A stretch of 53,033 nucleotides of DNA from CAZZBK01 sp964652155 (GTDB lineage: Bacteria > Planctomycetota > Planctomycetia > Pirellulales > PNKZ01): NCBI GenBank assembly GCA_964652155.1, contig CAZZBK010000019.1, forward strand, positions 1 through 53,033, given 5' to 3'. The position numbers and the translations under genes are program-made. Shown here in pieces: positions 15,293 through 23,969 of this stretch. Each line of letters begins with the position of its first letter. Positions within the stretch are counted from its first letter, which is position 1. The notes under the pieces were generated by a model. The model saw nothing but the letters and a program-made list of their open reading frames with translations. It was not told where the DNA came from and did no database searches.

Positions 15293-16600
15293 TTACCGCT
15301 TGCGTAGATCGAGGCACACGACCTCGAAGTTGTCGCGCAGATAGAGCAGCCCGTTGGCCAGCGCCGGAGCGTGTCGCAGCGAGCCCATGAGCGCCTCGCG
15401 TCCGATCTCGACGTAATTGCCGGGGTCGGCGCGGACGAGCACGACCTCGCCAATCATGGTGACGATGATCAACTTGCCGTCGGCGGCAATCAGGTTCCCT
15501 TTGCCAAAGTGGGGCTCGGCCCAGACGCGTTTGCCCGTCGCGGCTTCGATGCACACGAGGTCGGTCACCGGCCCGGCACTACCGACATTGTCGAAGCCAT
15601 ACAAGTGGTTGCCGACCAGCACGGACGTTTGGTACTCGTTGCGGAGCACGCTTTTTGAGCCCAGCGAGGTCCACTGCTCGCGGACCTGCAAGCCCGTGGG
15701 AGACGGCTCGATTTTGAGCAGCGCACTGCCGTGATTTTCTCCGGCCGAGATCAACACGCCCCCCAGGACCGGTATCGGCGTGGCGATATTGCAGTCGTAG
15801 TCGGTGGGGAACGGATAGCGCCACAGGAGCGCGCCGGTCTGCGGCATCAAGCCGAGCAATGAGTCGCCGGTGAAGCACACGATCTGCTCGGTGAGTGCCA
15901 AGTTGAGCAACACGGGCGACGAGTATCCGGCCGAGTCGCGGCCGTATTTCCAGGCCAGCTTGCCGCTGTCGCGCTCATAGGCCACGACCGCGCCGCCGGG
16001 CGCGCCGGAGATGATGATGACGAGCGAGCCGGCCACGAGCGGGCAGCCCGCCATGCCGTACTCGGCGCGCGTGCCGCGCAGTTCGTCGAGCACGTCATGA
16101 TGCCAGAGGACGCGGCCGTCGGCGAAGTTGAGCGCGGCCAGCACGCCATCGCCGGTAAAGGCATAGACGTGATCGCCGGCAATGGTCGGCGTGGACCGGG
16201 GCCCATTGCCGGTCGAGTTGCGAAAGGCCGAGGCGACCGAGGTCTTCCAGACGATCCGACCGCTCTGCGCGTCGAGGGCGACAACGAACTGCTCGTCTTC
16301 ATCTTGCCAGAGGGTGACGGCCCGGCCGCGCGACACGGCGATGCCCGAGGTGCCGACCCCGCCCGTGGCGCGCCACACGACGCTCAGCCCTTTTTGCGGC
16401 CAGTCGTCGATCAGCCCGCGCTCGGCCGACACGCCGTTGCGGAGGGGTCCGAGGAACTGGGGCCACTCGCCTAGCGTGGGTTCGGCGGCCGAGGCCAGTG
16501 ACACTCCCAGCCCCAGCAACCAAGCGAGCCCCAGCAGCCAAGCGAGCATGAGAAGCCGAGCGAACATGAGCGAGCTCATCGGAGAAATGAATCGGACCAT
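15293..16600 (-). CDS. Secreted PQQ-like beta-propeller protein
   Basis: The 435-residue product has a signal peptide with an internal duplication (LAWLLGLAWLLGLG), caused by a short tandem DNA repeat near 16500-16550. It then shows W-P-Q-F-L-G-P-x-R-N-G, the typical entry to planctomycete PQQ-like propellers. Blade motifs follow: ALDAQSGRIVWKTSV, ALNFADGRVLWHHDV, AYERDSGKLAWKYG, CIEAATGKRVWAEP. It is probably a periplasmic propeller of unknown ligand, and no dehydrogenase active site is visible. ATG 16600 or ATG 16579 are both possible starts, since both retain the signal peptide. Confidence 0.85.
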   Translation of the reverse strand: MVRFISPMSSLMFARLLMLAWLLGLAWLLGLGVSLASAAEPTLGEWPQFLGPLRNGVSAERGLIDDWPQKGLSVVWRATGGVGTSGIAVSRGRAVTLWQDEDEQFVVALDAQSGRIVWKTSVASAFRNSTGNGPRSTPTIAGDHVYAFTGDGVLAALNFADGRVLWHHDVLDELRGTRAEYGMAGCPLVAGSLVIIISGAPGGAVVAYERDSGKLAWKYGRDSAGYSSPVLLNLALTEQIVCFTGDSLLGLMPQTGALLWRYPFPTDYDCNIATPIPVLGGVLISAGENHGSALLKIEPSPTGLQVREQWTSLGSKSVLRNEYQTSVLVGNHLYGFDNVGSAGPVTDLVCIEAATGKRVWAEPHFGKGNLIAADGKLIIVTMIGEVVLVRADPGNYVEIGREALMGSLRHAPALANGLLYLRDNFEVVCLDLRKR

Positions 16601-16849
16601 CGACTGCGAACCACGCCGCCTATCGAGGTCTGCGCGGCTATTGAGCCAGGGGGACCATCGGAAGCCCGGTGTTTCCCGACCGCGCGTTGCTCGCCGGGGC
16701 TCATTCACTGCGCAGGCGTCAATAATATACCGCTCGGGAGTTGAGAGGATAGAGACATTGTCTCTGGCGGATGAGCGGAGGTCGGCGCACAATGAGGCCG
16801 CAGGCCGTGTTTGCATGATCCTCAAGGTTTATCATCGGAGCCACCCGTC

Positions 16850-17068
16850 ATGTCGGAAGTTATCGTGCGTTGCCGTCAAAATGGCCCGTTCGTGATCGAA
16901 GGCCCGGTCACGGTCATCGATCACCTGGGGAATAAGTTTCCGATCGCGGCGGACAAGCCGGCGGTGGCGCTGTGCCGTTGCGGTCAGTCGCTCAAGCGGC
17001 CGTTTTGCGACGGCACGCACAATCGCTGCGGGTTTCAGTCGGCCGAGACCGCGCCGCTACCCGCGTAG
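16850..17068 (+). CDS. CDGSH iron-sulfur domain protein
   Basis: The 72-residue protein ends with the CDGSH 2Fe-2S motif: Cys42, Cys44, Cys53 and His57 in C-R-C-G-x8-F-C-D-G-T-H, with Thr replacing Ser as is common in bacteria. CDGSH proteins carry a pH-labile 2Fe-2S cluster and take part in redox or cluster transfer. CGGAG lies about 10 nt before ATG 16850. The sufU-sufS pair 1.3 kb downstream on the same strand is a plausible functional neighbour, though separated by another gene. Confidence 0.92.
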   Translation: MSEVIVRCRQNGPFVIEGPVTVIDHLGNKFPIAADKPAVALCRCGQSLKRPFCDGTHNRCGFQSAETAPLPA

Positions 17069-17296
17069 GCCGCGCTCGTCGAGCGGTCAATCGACAACTT
17101 TTCCCCAGCGGGCGGTCGAGGGTTGCCGGGTCGATGGCCTGCGCCAAGTCTCGTGCGGCAGGGGATTTTCGTTCGCGACCGTGTTCGCCGCGCAGCTGGT
17201 TTCGTCCGCACTGCTTGAGTTGCGCCGCCGAGCCGACCTAGAATCGGTCCCCTTGATGGGATCAATTTTCAGGAATCTGCGTGGCTAGGAAGCACC

Positions 17297-18127
17297 ATGG
17301 AAGACACTTTGGGCTTGGAATCGACGACGCTCGACGAGGCGTCGCAACAATATCTCCACAAGTGGCACGTGCTCGTGAGCACGACCAATTGGGAAAAAGG
17401 GCGGATCATCAGCGAATGGCGCAACGATCTGCAAGCGAGCGGAGCGACCGTCGCTCAATTCAGCGACGAGGCCTGGAGCCGTCGGGTCGGCAGCGTCAGC
17501 GGCCAGCATGTCGGCCGCCTGCGTCGTGTGTTCGAGCGGTTCGCCGCGGCCCGTGACTCGTATCCGAAGCTCGCCTGGAGCCATTTCTGCTCGGCCTTGG
17601 ATTGGCACGATGCCGAGATGTGGCTCGAAGGGGCCGTGCAGAGCGCGTGGAGCGTGGCCGACATGCGCCGCGAACGCTGGCTGGCGATGGGCGGCGACGC
17701 CACGCTGCAACCGCGCGACGAGGAGGTCGTCGCCGCCGAGGTCGACGAGGACTACGCCGACCCCGGCCGAGCCCACTCGGCCGACGCGACCCACGACCCC
17801 AGCGTGCCGCGCGATTTTGTCGCCGACACCTTTAGCGAGGCGAACTCGAACCAGGCCGACACGCATGAGGACCGTCACTCGACCGGCTTAGGAGTGCCGT
17901 TCGCAGTCGAGGAGAACGGCGCAGCCGAACACGCAGCCCAACCGTTGGTCAGCGTCGGCGAACTGCCCGACGACTTGCAACAGGCCTTCGAGACATTCAA
18001 GCTCGTCGTGCTGCGGCACAAGGTGTCGGGCTGGGTCGAGGTGAGTGCCGCCGACGTGCTGAACTGCCTGGAGCACTTGAAGCAGTTGACTTTAACGCCT
18101 GGCGAAACGGCATCGGCCCCGTTCTGA
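17297..18127 (+). CDS. Hypothetical protein, three-part architecture
   Basis: I do not recognise a named family in this 276-residue protein. Residues 1-135 are helical with many Trp (YLHKWHVLVSTTNWEKGRIISEWRNDL, WSHFCSALDW, MWLEGAVQSAWS) and may bind a partner. Residues 145-215 are acidic and low-complexity. Residues 220-270 form a second conserved-looking helical piece (LPDDLQQAFETFKLVVLRHK, VLNCLEHLKQL). AGGAAG sits just before ATG 17297, which supports the start. It is a lone gene upstream of sufU, with hairpin repeats between. Confidence 0.7.
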   Translation: MEDTLGLESTTLDEASQQYLHKWHVLVSTTNWEKGRIISEWRNDLQASGATVAQFSDEAWSRRVGSVSGQHVGRLRRVFERFAAARDSYPKLAWSHFCSALDWHDAEMWLEGAVQSAWSVADMRRERWLAMGGDATLQPRDEEVVAAEVDEDYADPGRAHSADATHDPSVPRDFVADTFSEANSNQADTHEDRHSTGLGVPFAVEENGAAEHAAQPLVSVGELPDDLQQAFETFKLVVLRHKVSGWVEVSAADVLNCLEHLKQLTLTPGETASAPF

Positions 18128-18174
18128 TCGGGTCCCTTGTCCATCCATCATTCGCCACCTCGCATGCATCCGAG

Positions 18175-18194
18175 CCGGGGACGTGAGTCCCCGG
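18175..18194. repeat. Perfect 8-bp hairpin with GTGA loop
   Basis: CCGGGGAC, loop GTGA, GTCCCCGG. It lies after the hypothetical gene and before sufU. It could be a weak terminator, though there is no T-run, or a copy of a dispersed repeat. Confidence 0.6.
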
Positions 18195-18346
18195 ATAAGT
18201 TTGCCCTGTCATTCGCCACGTTATCTGGGGGCTTACGTCGAGCGGCTCGGAGGTTTGTACCCGTCGTGCATGCCGTCAAGGGGCAAGCCCCTAGCGGCGG
18301 CTCTCGTGGCGTCCTAAACTGAGGTTGTACCCAAGGACGCCCACGC

Positions 18347-18766
18347 ATGACCGTTCAGAACCATCTCACCGAAGACGCTTTGTACCAGGAACACATCCTG
18401 GACCATTACGAAGCGCCGTACCATCGGGGTCGCTGTGCTCAGTGCACGCATGGCCACGAGGACGACAACCCGCTCTGCGGCGACGTTGTGAGCATGCAGC
18501 TGCGCATCTCGCCCGAGGGACAGATCTGCGAGGCTTGGTTCGACGGCGACGGCTGCTGCATCAGCCAGGCCGCGGCGTCGATGCTCACCGAGCGGGTCGA
18601 GGGACAGTCGATCGACGCGGTCCGCAAGTTCACGGCGGCCGACATGCTCGATTTGTTTGGCGTGCGGTTGACCCCCAATCGGCAGAAGTGTTGCTTGCTG
18701 CCCTGGCGCGTGTTGCAGGCGGCCGTGTTTTCGCCCGTCAAGTCGACGACCGACGCCCCGTCATGA
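18347..18766 (+). CDS. sufU: SufU-type Fe-S cluster assembly scaffold
   Basis: The 139-residue protein has the U-type scaffold pattern LYQEHILDHYEAPYHRG. Cys44 and Asp46 lie in N-P-x-C-G-D, Cys70 in G-D-G-C-C-I-S-Q-A-A-A-S-M-L, and Cys115 in R-Q-K-C-C-L-L-P-W. These match the zinc/sulfur-acceptor ligands of SufU. In Firmicutes SufU accepts persulfide sulfur from SufS, and the same is likely here because sufS follows with an ATGA overlap. AAGGA precedes ATG 18347. sufBCD are not in the window. Confidence 0.92.
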   Translation: MTVQNHLTEDALYQEHILDHYEAPYHRGRCAQCTHGHEDDNPLCGDVVSMQLRISPEGQICEAWFDGDGCCISQAAASMLTERVEGQSIDAVRKFTAADMLDLFGVRLTPNRQKCCLLPWRVLQAAVFSPVKSTTDAPS

Positions 18767-20028
18767 ACGCCCTGAGCGATCGTCCGCCGCTCGACCCGGA
18801 GTTGCTGCGCGACGATTTTCCGATCCTCGGCCAACGGGTGCATACCGATGTCGACTCGGGCGTGCCGCTGGTGTACCTCGACAACGGCGCAACGACCCAG
18901 CGTCCGCGGCAGGTCATTCAATCGCTGGTCGACGTGTACGAGCGGCATTATGCCAACGTCCATCGCGGCATCCACTTCCTCAGCGAGCAGAGCACCGATC
19001 TGTACAGCGAAGCGCGAGACAAGCTCCGCGCATTCATCAACGCCCCCAGCGTCGACGAGGTGATCTTCACTCCCGGAACGACCGAGGCCATCAACCTCGT
19101 GGCCCGCAGTTGGGGCGATGCGTTCGTCAAGGCGGGGGACGAGATCCTGCTCACCGAGCTCGAGCATCATGCCAATCTGGTCCCCTGGCAGCAATTGGCC
19201 CAGCGCACCGGCTGTGTCTTACGACACATTCCGATCACCGACGACGGGCAGCTCGAAGTGACGCGGCTCGACGCGTTGCTCACGCCGCGCACGCGCTTGC
19301 TGAGTTTTGCGGCGGTGTCCAACGTGCTGGGGACGATCAATCCGATTCGGCAACTCGTCGAGGCAGCGCATGCCGTGGGCGCGCGGGTACTGGTCGACGC
19401 GGCGCAGAGCGCGCCGCACATGACGACCGACGTGCAAGCCTGGGGCGCTGACTTCGTGGCCTTCAGCGGCCACAAGATGCTCGGCCCCACCGGCGTCGGC
19501 GTGCTGTACGGACGGCGCGAGTTGCTCGAGGCCATGCCGCCGTTCTTGGGTGGCGGCGGCATGATCCGCCGCGTCCGGCTCGATGGCTTCGACCCGGCCG
19601 AGTTGCCCGACAAGTTCGAGGCCGGCACGCCACCGATCGTCCCGGCCATCGGACTCGGCACGGCGATCGACTACCTCAACCACGTCGGCCTGGAGCGGAT
19701 CCACGAGCACGAGCAGCGTTTGACGCGCCGCGCGCATGAGCTGCTCGGAGCGATGCCGGGGGTGCGAATTCTTGGCCCCGAGCCGGAACGCAAGGGGGGC
19801 ATCGTCAGCTTCACGGTCGAGGGGGTGCATCCGCACGATGTGGCCCATCTGCTCGACCGCCAGGGGGTCGCCGTGCGCGCCGGACACCACTGCGCGATGC
19901 CGCTTCACAAGCGGCTCGGGGTCGTTGCCACCACGCGCGCCAGCTTCTATCTGTACAACACGCTTGCCGAGGTCGATACGCTGGCCGAGGCGCTCGAAAA
20001 CGCCCGGCACGTGTTTCGCCGCGCGTGA
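18763..20028 (+). CDS. sufS: Cysteine desulfurase SufS
   Basis: The 421-residue product is a class V aminotransferase-fold PLP enzyme of group II. Y-L-D-N-G-A-T-T-Q-R-P opens the fold, TELEHHANLVPW binds substrate, PLP Lys238 sits in F-S-G-H-K-M-L-G-P-T-G, and catalytic Cys377 lies in R-A-G-H-H-C-A-M-P-L. It strips sulfur from cysteine as a persulfide for Fe-S assembly. The start at 18763 overlaps the sufU stop (ATGA). A much longer open frame extends upstream but there it is antisense-frame translation over sufU, so this start is firm. Confidence 0.95.
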   Translation: MNALSDRPPLDPELLRDDFPILGQRVHTDVDSGVPLVYLDNGATTQRPRQVIQSLVDVYERHYANVHRGIHFLSEQSTDLYSEARDKLRAFINAPSVDEVIFTPGTTEAINLVARSWGDAFVKAGDEILLTELEHHANLVPWQQLAQRTGCVLRHIPITDDGQLEVTRLDALLTPRTRLLSFAAVSNVLGTINPIRQLVEAAHAVGARVLVDAAQSAPHMTTDVQAWGADFVAFSGHKMLGPTGVGVLYGRRELLEAMPPFLGGGGMIRRVRLDGFDPAELPDKFEAGTPPIVPAIGLGTAIDYLNHVGLERIHEHEQRLTRRAHELLGAMPGVRILGPEPERKGGIVSFTVEGVHPHDVAHLLDRQGVAVRAGHHCAMPLHKRLGVVATTRASFYLYNTLAEVDTLAEALENARHVFRRA

Positions 20029-20039
20029 GACGCTCTCCC

Positions 20040-20152
20040 ATAGCCGGTCCGTCTCGGACCGGATGGGCTGAGCCGAGCAGCGTTGGACTGTTGAGCACGA
20101 CACGACACTCAGGGCCATTCGTCACACAACCGGTCCGAGACGGACCGGCTAT
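20040..20152. repeat. Inverted pair of ATAGCCGGTCC repeats, possible bidirectional terminator
   Basis: ATAGCCGGTCCGTCTCGGACCGG (first arm at 20040) faces CCGGTCCGAGACGGACCGGCTAT (20130-20152). Each arm is itself a hairpin, and the two arms are complementary to each other. The right end is followed by ATTTTT. It lies between sufS and the convergent sulfatase gene, and the same pair occurs at 4483-4553. Confidence 0.75.
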
Positions 20153-21555
20153 TTTTGGGCCTTGAGCTCAATCCGATACGGTTGTGGCTTGTCGGTCGTG
20201 AGCGGCAACGTGTCGCCCAACGCGTGCTGCGTCTGCTGTAGCAACGCGAGCATCCGCGCCAATTGCGGCGCGTGATCTTGCACGTACGCCAGGTCGTTCG
20301 CCTCCTGCGGGTCGCTCTGCAAGTCGAACAACTGTGAGCGATTGATCTGCGGATAGCGGATCAGCTTCCAACGCTCGTCGCGCACGGCGCGCTGCACGTC
20401 GAGGTACCGGCCGAACAACGTGTCGCGATGGGTTTGCTTGTCTCCCTTGAGCACGCCGGCAAAGCTGCGCCCTTCGACCTCGCTGGGGAGCGACACTCCG
20501 GCCAACTCGGCAAGCGTGGGGAACAAATCGAGCAGGTAACACAGCGCGTCGCTGCGGCGATCGGCCACGATGCCTGGGCCAGCGACCACCAGCGGCACTC
20601 CCAGGCTGTGCTCATACATATTCTGCTTGCCAAGCAAGCCGTGGCTGCCGATCGCCAGGCCGTTGTCGGCCGCGAAAACCACGATCGTGTTGTCGGCTTG
20701 TCCCGAGTCTTGAATGGCTTGCAGCACGCGGCCGATTTGCGCGTCGAGGTGCGAGATCATGCCGTAGTAGTCGGCCAGTTCGCGGCGCACGATCTCCGGC
20801 GTTCGCGGCCAAGGGGTGAGTTGCTCGTCGCGGACGAGCATGTGACCGTTGTTGAACGGGTGTTCTTCCAGGTAATTCGCCGGCAAGGGCAACTGCTCGG
20901 GATCGTACATCGTGGCGTATTCGGCGGGGGGCGTGCGCGGGTCGTGCGGCGCGGTGAAGGCCGCGTAACACAGATAGGGCCGGTCATGCTGGCGGCGAAT
21001 GAACTCGATCGCCGTGTCGGCAATCGCGTTCGTCGAGTACGTGGGCGATTCAAAACGACTGCCCGGCGCAAACACGCCGCTGACATCAAAGTGGGCGAAC
21101 TTGGTGCGAAAATGGTCTGCCATGCCGCCGAGGTAAATGGTGTCGCCGCCGCCAAAAGCTCGGGCGAACGACGCGCCGCCGTTGTGCCATTTGCCCGTGC
21201 CGAAGGTTTCGTACCCTTGTCGAGCAAACACGGCCGGCAGCGGCGTCTCGCCGTTGTTCAACTGCAGCGAGCAGCGAAACGTGGTGCGGCCGCTCATCAG
21301 TTGCGCCCGGCTCGGCACGCACACGGCCGGCGAGCCCCCACCCATGATATGCGCATGCGAGAAGCTGACCCCGCGCGCCACGAGCCGATCGAGGTTGGGG
21401 GTGCGAATGTGAGCGTTGCCCAACGCGTGGATCGTGTCGGGCCGTTGGTCGTCGGCCAATAGCACCACGATATTCGGCCGCGGGGCCGCCAGCCCAAGCG
21501 GGCTGAGGGTCAGCCACAGACCAACCGACAAGACGAAGTGAACGAGGTGACGCAT
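20149..21555 (-). CDS. Secreted type I sulfatase
   Basis: The 468-residue product has a signal peptide (MRHLVHFVLSVGLWLTLSPL) and the sulfatase core. NIVVLLADDQRPD holds metal-binding Asp residues, and C-V-P-S-R-A-Q-L-M-S-G-R is the Cys-type sulfatase signature whose Cys becomes formylglycine. GTGKWHNGG, DNGLAIGSHGLLGKQNMYEHS and the C-terminal D-x-x-E-x-x-D-L-A block complete it. It is related to choline-sulfatase/iduronate-sulfatase-like enzymes, and the natural sulfated substrate is unknown. ATG 21555 is chosen so the signal peptide is at the N terminus. It is divergent from the small hydrolase gene at 21765. Confidence 0.93.
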   Translation of the reverse strand: MRHLVHFVLSVGLWLTLSPLGLAAPRPNIVVLLADDQRPDTIHALGNAHIRTPNLDRLVARGVSFSHAHIMGGGSPAVCVPSRAQLMSGRTTFRCSLQLNNGETPLPAVFARQGYETFGTGKWHNGGASFARAFGGGDTIYLGGMADHFRTKFAHFDVSGVFAPGSRFESPTYSTNAIADTAIEFIRRQHDRPYLCYAAFTAPHDPRTPPAEYATMYDPEQLPLPANYLEEHPFNNGHMLVRDEQLTPWPRTPEIVRRELADYYGMISHLDAQIGRVLQAIQDSGQADNTIVVFAADNGLAIGSHGLLGKQNMYEHSLGVPLVVAGPGIVADRRSDALCYLLDLFPTLAELAGVSLPSEVEGRSFAGVLKGDKQTHRDTLFGRYLDVQRAVRDERWKLIRYPQINRSQLFDLQSDPQEANDLAYVQDHAPQLARMLALLQQTQHALGDTLPLTTDKPQPYRIELKAQK

Positions 21556-21764
21556 CCTATTCAACTCATTATGAGTAACACGGTTTTTGAGAGCCGCGGG
21601 CCTATTGTGTTCGACCGCGGCGTGGCTGTCCATCTATTGAGAGCCATCGTGCGCTGGCGGCTATTGAAGTGGACCGCTGCTCAGCGGACAATCCAGCGGA
21701 TTCGTCGCTGGACTCCGCTGGGCGACGACGACGCATTTCTCAACCATTTCGTGAGCCCCTCGCC

Positions 21765-22541
21765 ATGCACCGCATCTTTACGCTGCTGATCGTTTGCCTC
21801 GTCACGCTCTCGTCGGCGGCCGCAGATGAGTTGCCGAACAAGGCTGAGACGTTCGAGGTCAACGGCCATCAGGCGTTCCTCTACGCCGCGCCACGCCCCG
21901 CGCCCGGCAAACCCTGGATCTGGTATGCACCGACCTTGAAGGGGATCTCGCTCGTGCAACGACGCATGTATTTCGAGGGTTTCCTGAACGCGGGCATTAG
22001 CCTGGCGGGGTTCGACCTCGGCGAAGTGCGCGGCTCGCCGCAAAGCTCGGCCCAGTTCACGCTGTTCTACGACGCGATGGTCCAGCGCGGCTGGTCGGCC
22101 AAGCCGATCCTGCTCGGACAAAGTCGCGGCGGGCTGATGATGCTCGCCTGGGGCGTGCGAAACCCCGACAAGGTCAGGGCCTTCGTGGGCATTTATCCCG
22201 TCTGCAACCTAGCCGGCTGGGCGATGAAAAATATGCCCGTGCTGTTGGCCGACTACCAACTGACCGAGAGCGAATTGAAAGCCAAGCTCGCCGAGTTGAA
22301 TCCCTTGGACAATCTGCAAGGCTTGCTCAAGCACAAGGTGCCGATGTTCGTCGTGCACGGCGACTCGGACGCCACGGTGCCGTATGACGAGAACACGCGC
22401 ATTCTCAAGGAGCGCTACGAAGCCGGCGGCGGACCGATCCGCGTCAAGCTGATTGCCGGCGAAGGGCACAAGGTTGGCCCGGCGTTTTTCGAGTGCCCCG
22501 AGTTGCTCTCGTTCGTGCTCCAGCAGGCGAAAACGCCGTAA
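21765..22541 (+). CDS. Secreted alpha/beta hydrolase
   Basis: The 258-residue product has a signal peptide (MHRIFTLLIVCLVTLSSAAA). The catalytic triad can be placed: nucleophile Ser in L-G-Q-S-R-G-G-L, Asp in V-H-G-D-S-D-A-T-V-P, and His in A-G-E-G-H-K-V-G. The layout is that of prolyl-oligopeptidase-like or dienelactone-hydrolase-like esterases. The substrate is unknown. It stands between the sulfatase (divergent) and the GntR regulator (convergent). Confidence 0.85.
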   Translation: MHRIFTLLIVCLVTLSSAAADELPNKAETFEVNGHQAFLYAAPRPAPGKPWIWYAPTLKGISLVQRRMYFEGFLNAGISLAGFDLGEVRGSPQSSAQFTLFYDAMVQRGWSAKPILLGQSRGGLMMLAWGVRNPDKVRAFVGIYPVCNLAGWAMKNMPVLLADYQLTESELKAKLAELNPLDNLQGLLKHKVPMFVVHGDSDATVPYDENTRILKERYEAGGGPIRVKLIAGEGHKVGPAFFECPELLSFVLQQAKTP

Positions 22542-22562
22542 CGCTCGCTGCCGCGAATCGCG

Positions 22563-23318
22563 TCAGACGATCCGCGCGGTGGCGTGCTGGATCAGTGAGT
22601 CGGCGTCTTTTTCGGCTTGCAGCCGATCGAATATCTTGATGGCCAACAGCTTGCTAAAGCGAATGTGATCGACCATCGATTGCCACGCCGCGACGTCGTC
22701 GCCCGCTTGCAGCGCGGCCAGAATCTGCCGGTGACCTTGCCAGGCGTCGGCGAGCCACTCGATGCGGGGCTGCTGCCGGGCTTGACGACCGCACTCGGCC
22801 AACATGCGCGAGCCGACGATGCTTTGCATGAGCCGGCGGTTGCCCGTGCTGCGCAAAATGATCACATGGAATTGCATGTCGGCGTCGACAAAGCGGCTGA
22901 GAATGACGTGATCGTCGACGAACTCGCCCCGCGCGCGATGCTCCTCGACCTGCTCGTACATGGCGTTGCAGAGCGTGGTGAGCGTGAGCAGGTCGTCGGC
23001 CGACATGCGCTTGGCAGCCTCGGCGGCCGCGAACCCCTCGAGCGCCGTTCGCAGGTCGTACAGCTCTTCGATGTCCCGACGGTCGGCCTGACGGACAATC
23101 GTGCCGTAGCGGGGGACTTGTTCGAGCAGCCCCTCGGACTCGAGTTCATGAATGGCCGCGCGGACCGGCGTGCGGCTAATTCCCATCACCTCGGCGATAG
23201 CCTGTTCAGAGACTTTGGAGCCCGGCGGCAGCTCGCCGGTGATGATCTTCTGATGCAGATAGCGATACGCCCTTTGCCGCAGCGATGCTTCGGTGGTCGA
23301 CATGGCGGCAGCCGTCAT
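22563..23318 (-). CDS. GntR-family (FCD/FadR subfamily) transcriptional regulator
   Basis: The 251-residue product has the GntR winged helix: R-x-Y-R-Y-L-H-Q-K-I-I-T-G-E-L-P-P-G-S-K-V-S-E-Q-A-I-A-E-V-M-G-I-S-R-T-P-V-R-A-A-I-H-E-L-E-S-E-G-L. A helical FCD ligand-binding domain follows, with the D-x-x-x-R metal/ligand pattern and the H residues of that fold (residues about 85-235). FCD regulators usually sense carboxylic acids and repress nearby catabolic genes and themselves. A perfect 24-bp palindrome 48 bp upstream is a strong candidate operator. ATG 23303 and 23345 are alternative starts. Confidence 0.9.
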   Translation of the reverse strand: MTAAAMSTTEASLRQRAYRYLHQKIITGELPPGSKVSEQAIAEVMGISRTPVRAAIHELESEGLLEQVPRYGTIVRQADRRDIEELYDLRTALEGFAAAEAAKRMSADDLLTLTTLCNAMYEQVEEHRARGEFVDDHVILSRFVDADMQFHVIILRSTGNRRLMQSIVGSRMLAECGRQARQQPRIEWLADAWQGHRQILAALQAGDDVAAWQSMVDHIRFSKLLAIKIFDRLQAEKDADSLIQHATARIV

Positions 23319-23366
23319 CAAGGGGGGGGTGATCGCTCGGGGCAACGCATCACAAATAGCCGTTGC

Positions 23367-23390
23367 ATTCTACTGGGATCCCAGTAGAAT
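23367..23390. promoter_or_regulatory. Perfect 24-bp palindrome, probable operator
   Basis: ATTCTACTGGGA at 23367-23378 is followed immediately by its exact reverse complement, with no mismatch and no spacer. It lies between the divergent GntR and ArsR-type regulator genes, where a dimeric repressor would control one or both. The size fits a GntR/FCD or ArsR dimer site. Confidence 0.65.
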
Positions 23391-23474
23391 CTATGTCGTT
23401 GCGAGAATCAAGGTCTCTTCACCACAAGGTCATGCCGTCGGCGGTCGGCGCGAGACAAATAGCAGGAGTTACAC

Positions 23475-23882
23475 ATGGTCGGTGCCCCAGTATCAACAGC
23501 TCACCCAGCATCAACAATGAGTCCAGCGGCGGCGCACGTTTCGCTGCCGCATGATTCTATGGAATCGCGACTCCCCGAGATCAGCGCGCCCTTGCAAGAC
23601 GGCATGCTCAAGCTCTGTCAATTGCTGTCCGACGGCACGCGACTCAAGATTCTGTTGCTCTTGGCGCGCGAGCCCGAACTACACGTCAAGGCGCTGTGCC
23701 AACGGCTGCTGCAAAGCCAGCCGGCGGTGAGCCATCACTTGGCGCTGCTCAAAGAGGCGGGCGTGATCGAGATGCGCCGCGAAGGCAAGCATAACTTTTA
23801 CAGCGTGCGTCGACCGCATCTGCGCGTGCTGCAAGACTTGTTCGCCGTCGTGCAACAGGTGCAAGCCGTCAACCAAGCGTAA
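23475..23882 (+). CDS. ArsR-type winged-helix transcriptional regulator
   Basis: The 135-residue protein has an ArsR-like HTH: MLKLCQLLSDGTRLKILLLLAREPELHVKALCQRLLQSQPAVSHHLALLKEAGVIEMRREGKHNFYSVRRP, in which the S-Q-P-A-V-S-H-H-L recognition helix is clear. The only Cys residues are in the first helix and in K-A-L-C-Q-R, so a classic metal-binding C-x-C site is not evident. It may sense something else. AGGAG at 23464-23468, 6 nt before ATG 23475, supports this start despite the low-complexity first 28 residues. Confidence 0.88.
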   Translation: MVGAPVSTAHPASTMSPAAAHVSLPHDSMESRLPEISAPLQDGMLKLCQLLSDGTRLKILLLLAREPELHVKALCQRLLQSQPAVSHHLALLKEAGVIEMRREGKHNFYSVRRPHLRVLQDLFAVVQQVQAVNQA

Positions 23883-23903
23883 TACGCGGGGCCCTGACGT
23901 CAT

Positions 23904-23969
23904 CATGCCCGGCGGGGCCCTTAATCATGCCCGGCGGGGCCCTTAATCATGCCCGGCGGGGCCCTTACA
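23904..23969. repeat. Three tandem copies of a 22-bp repeat
   Basis: The unit CATGCCCGGCGGGGCCCTT plus AAT is repeated at 23904, 23926 and 23948, the last copy with two changes at its end. Each unit contains a GC-rich near-palindrome. The third copy supplies the TAA stop (tta on the plus strand at 23965-23967) of the minus-strand gene that follows. Confidence 0.9.

Noticed and set aside
18325..18762. N-terminal extension of SufS
   Set aside because: The extension is only an alternative frame over sufU; SufS similarity starts at the ATG overlapping the sufU stop.
23904..23969. Possible CRISPR array
   Set aside because: The three 22-bp units are directly adjacent with no spacers, and no cas genes are nearby.
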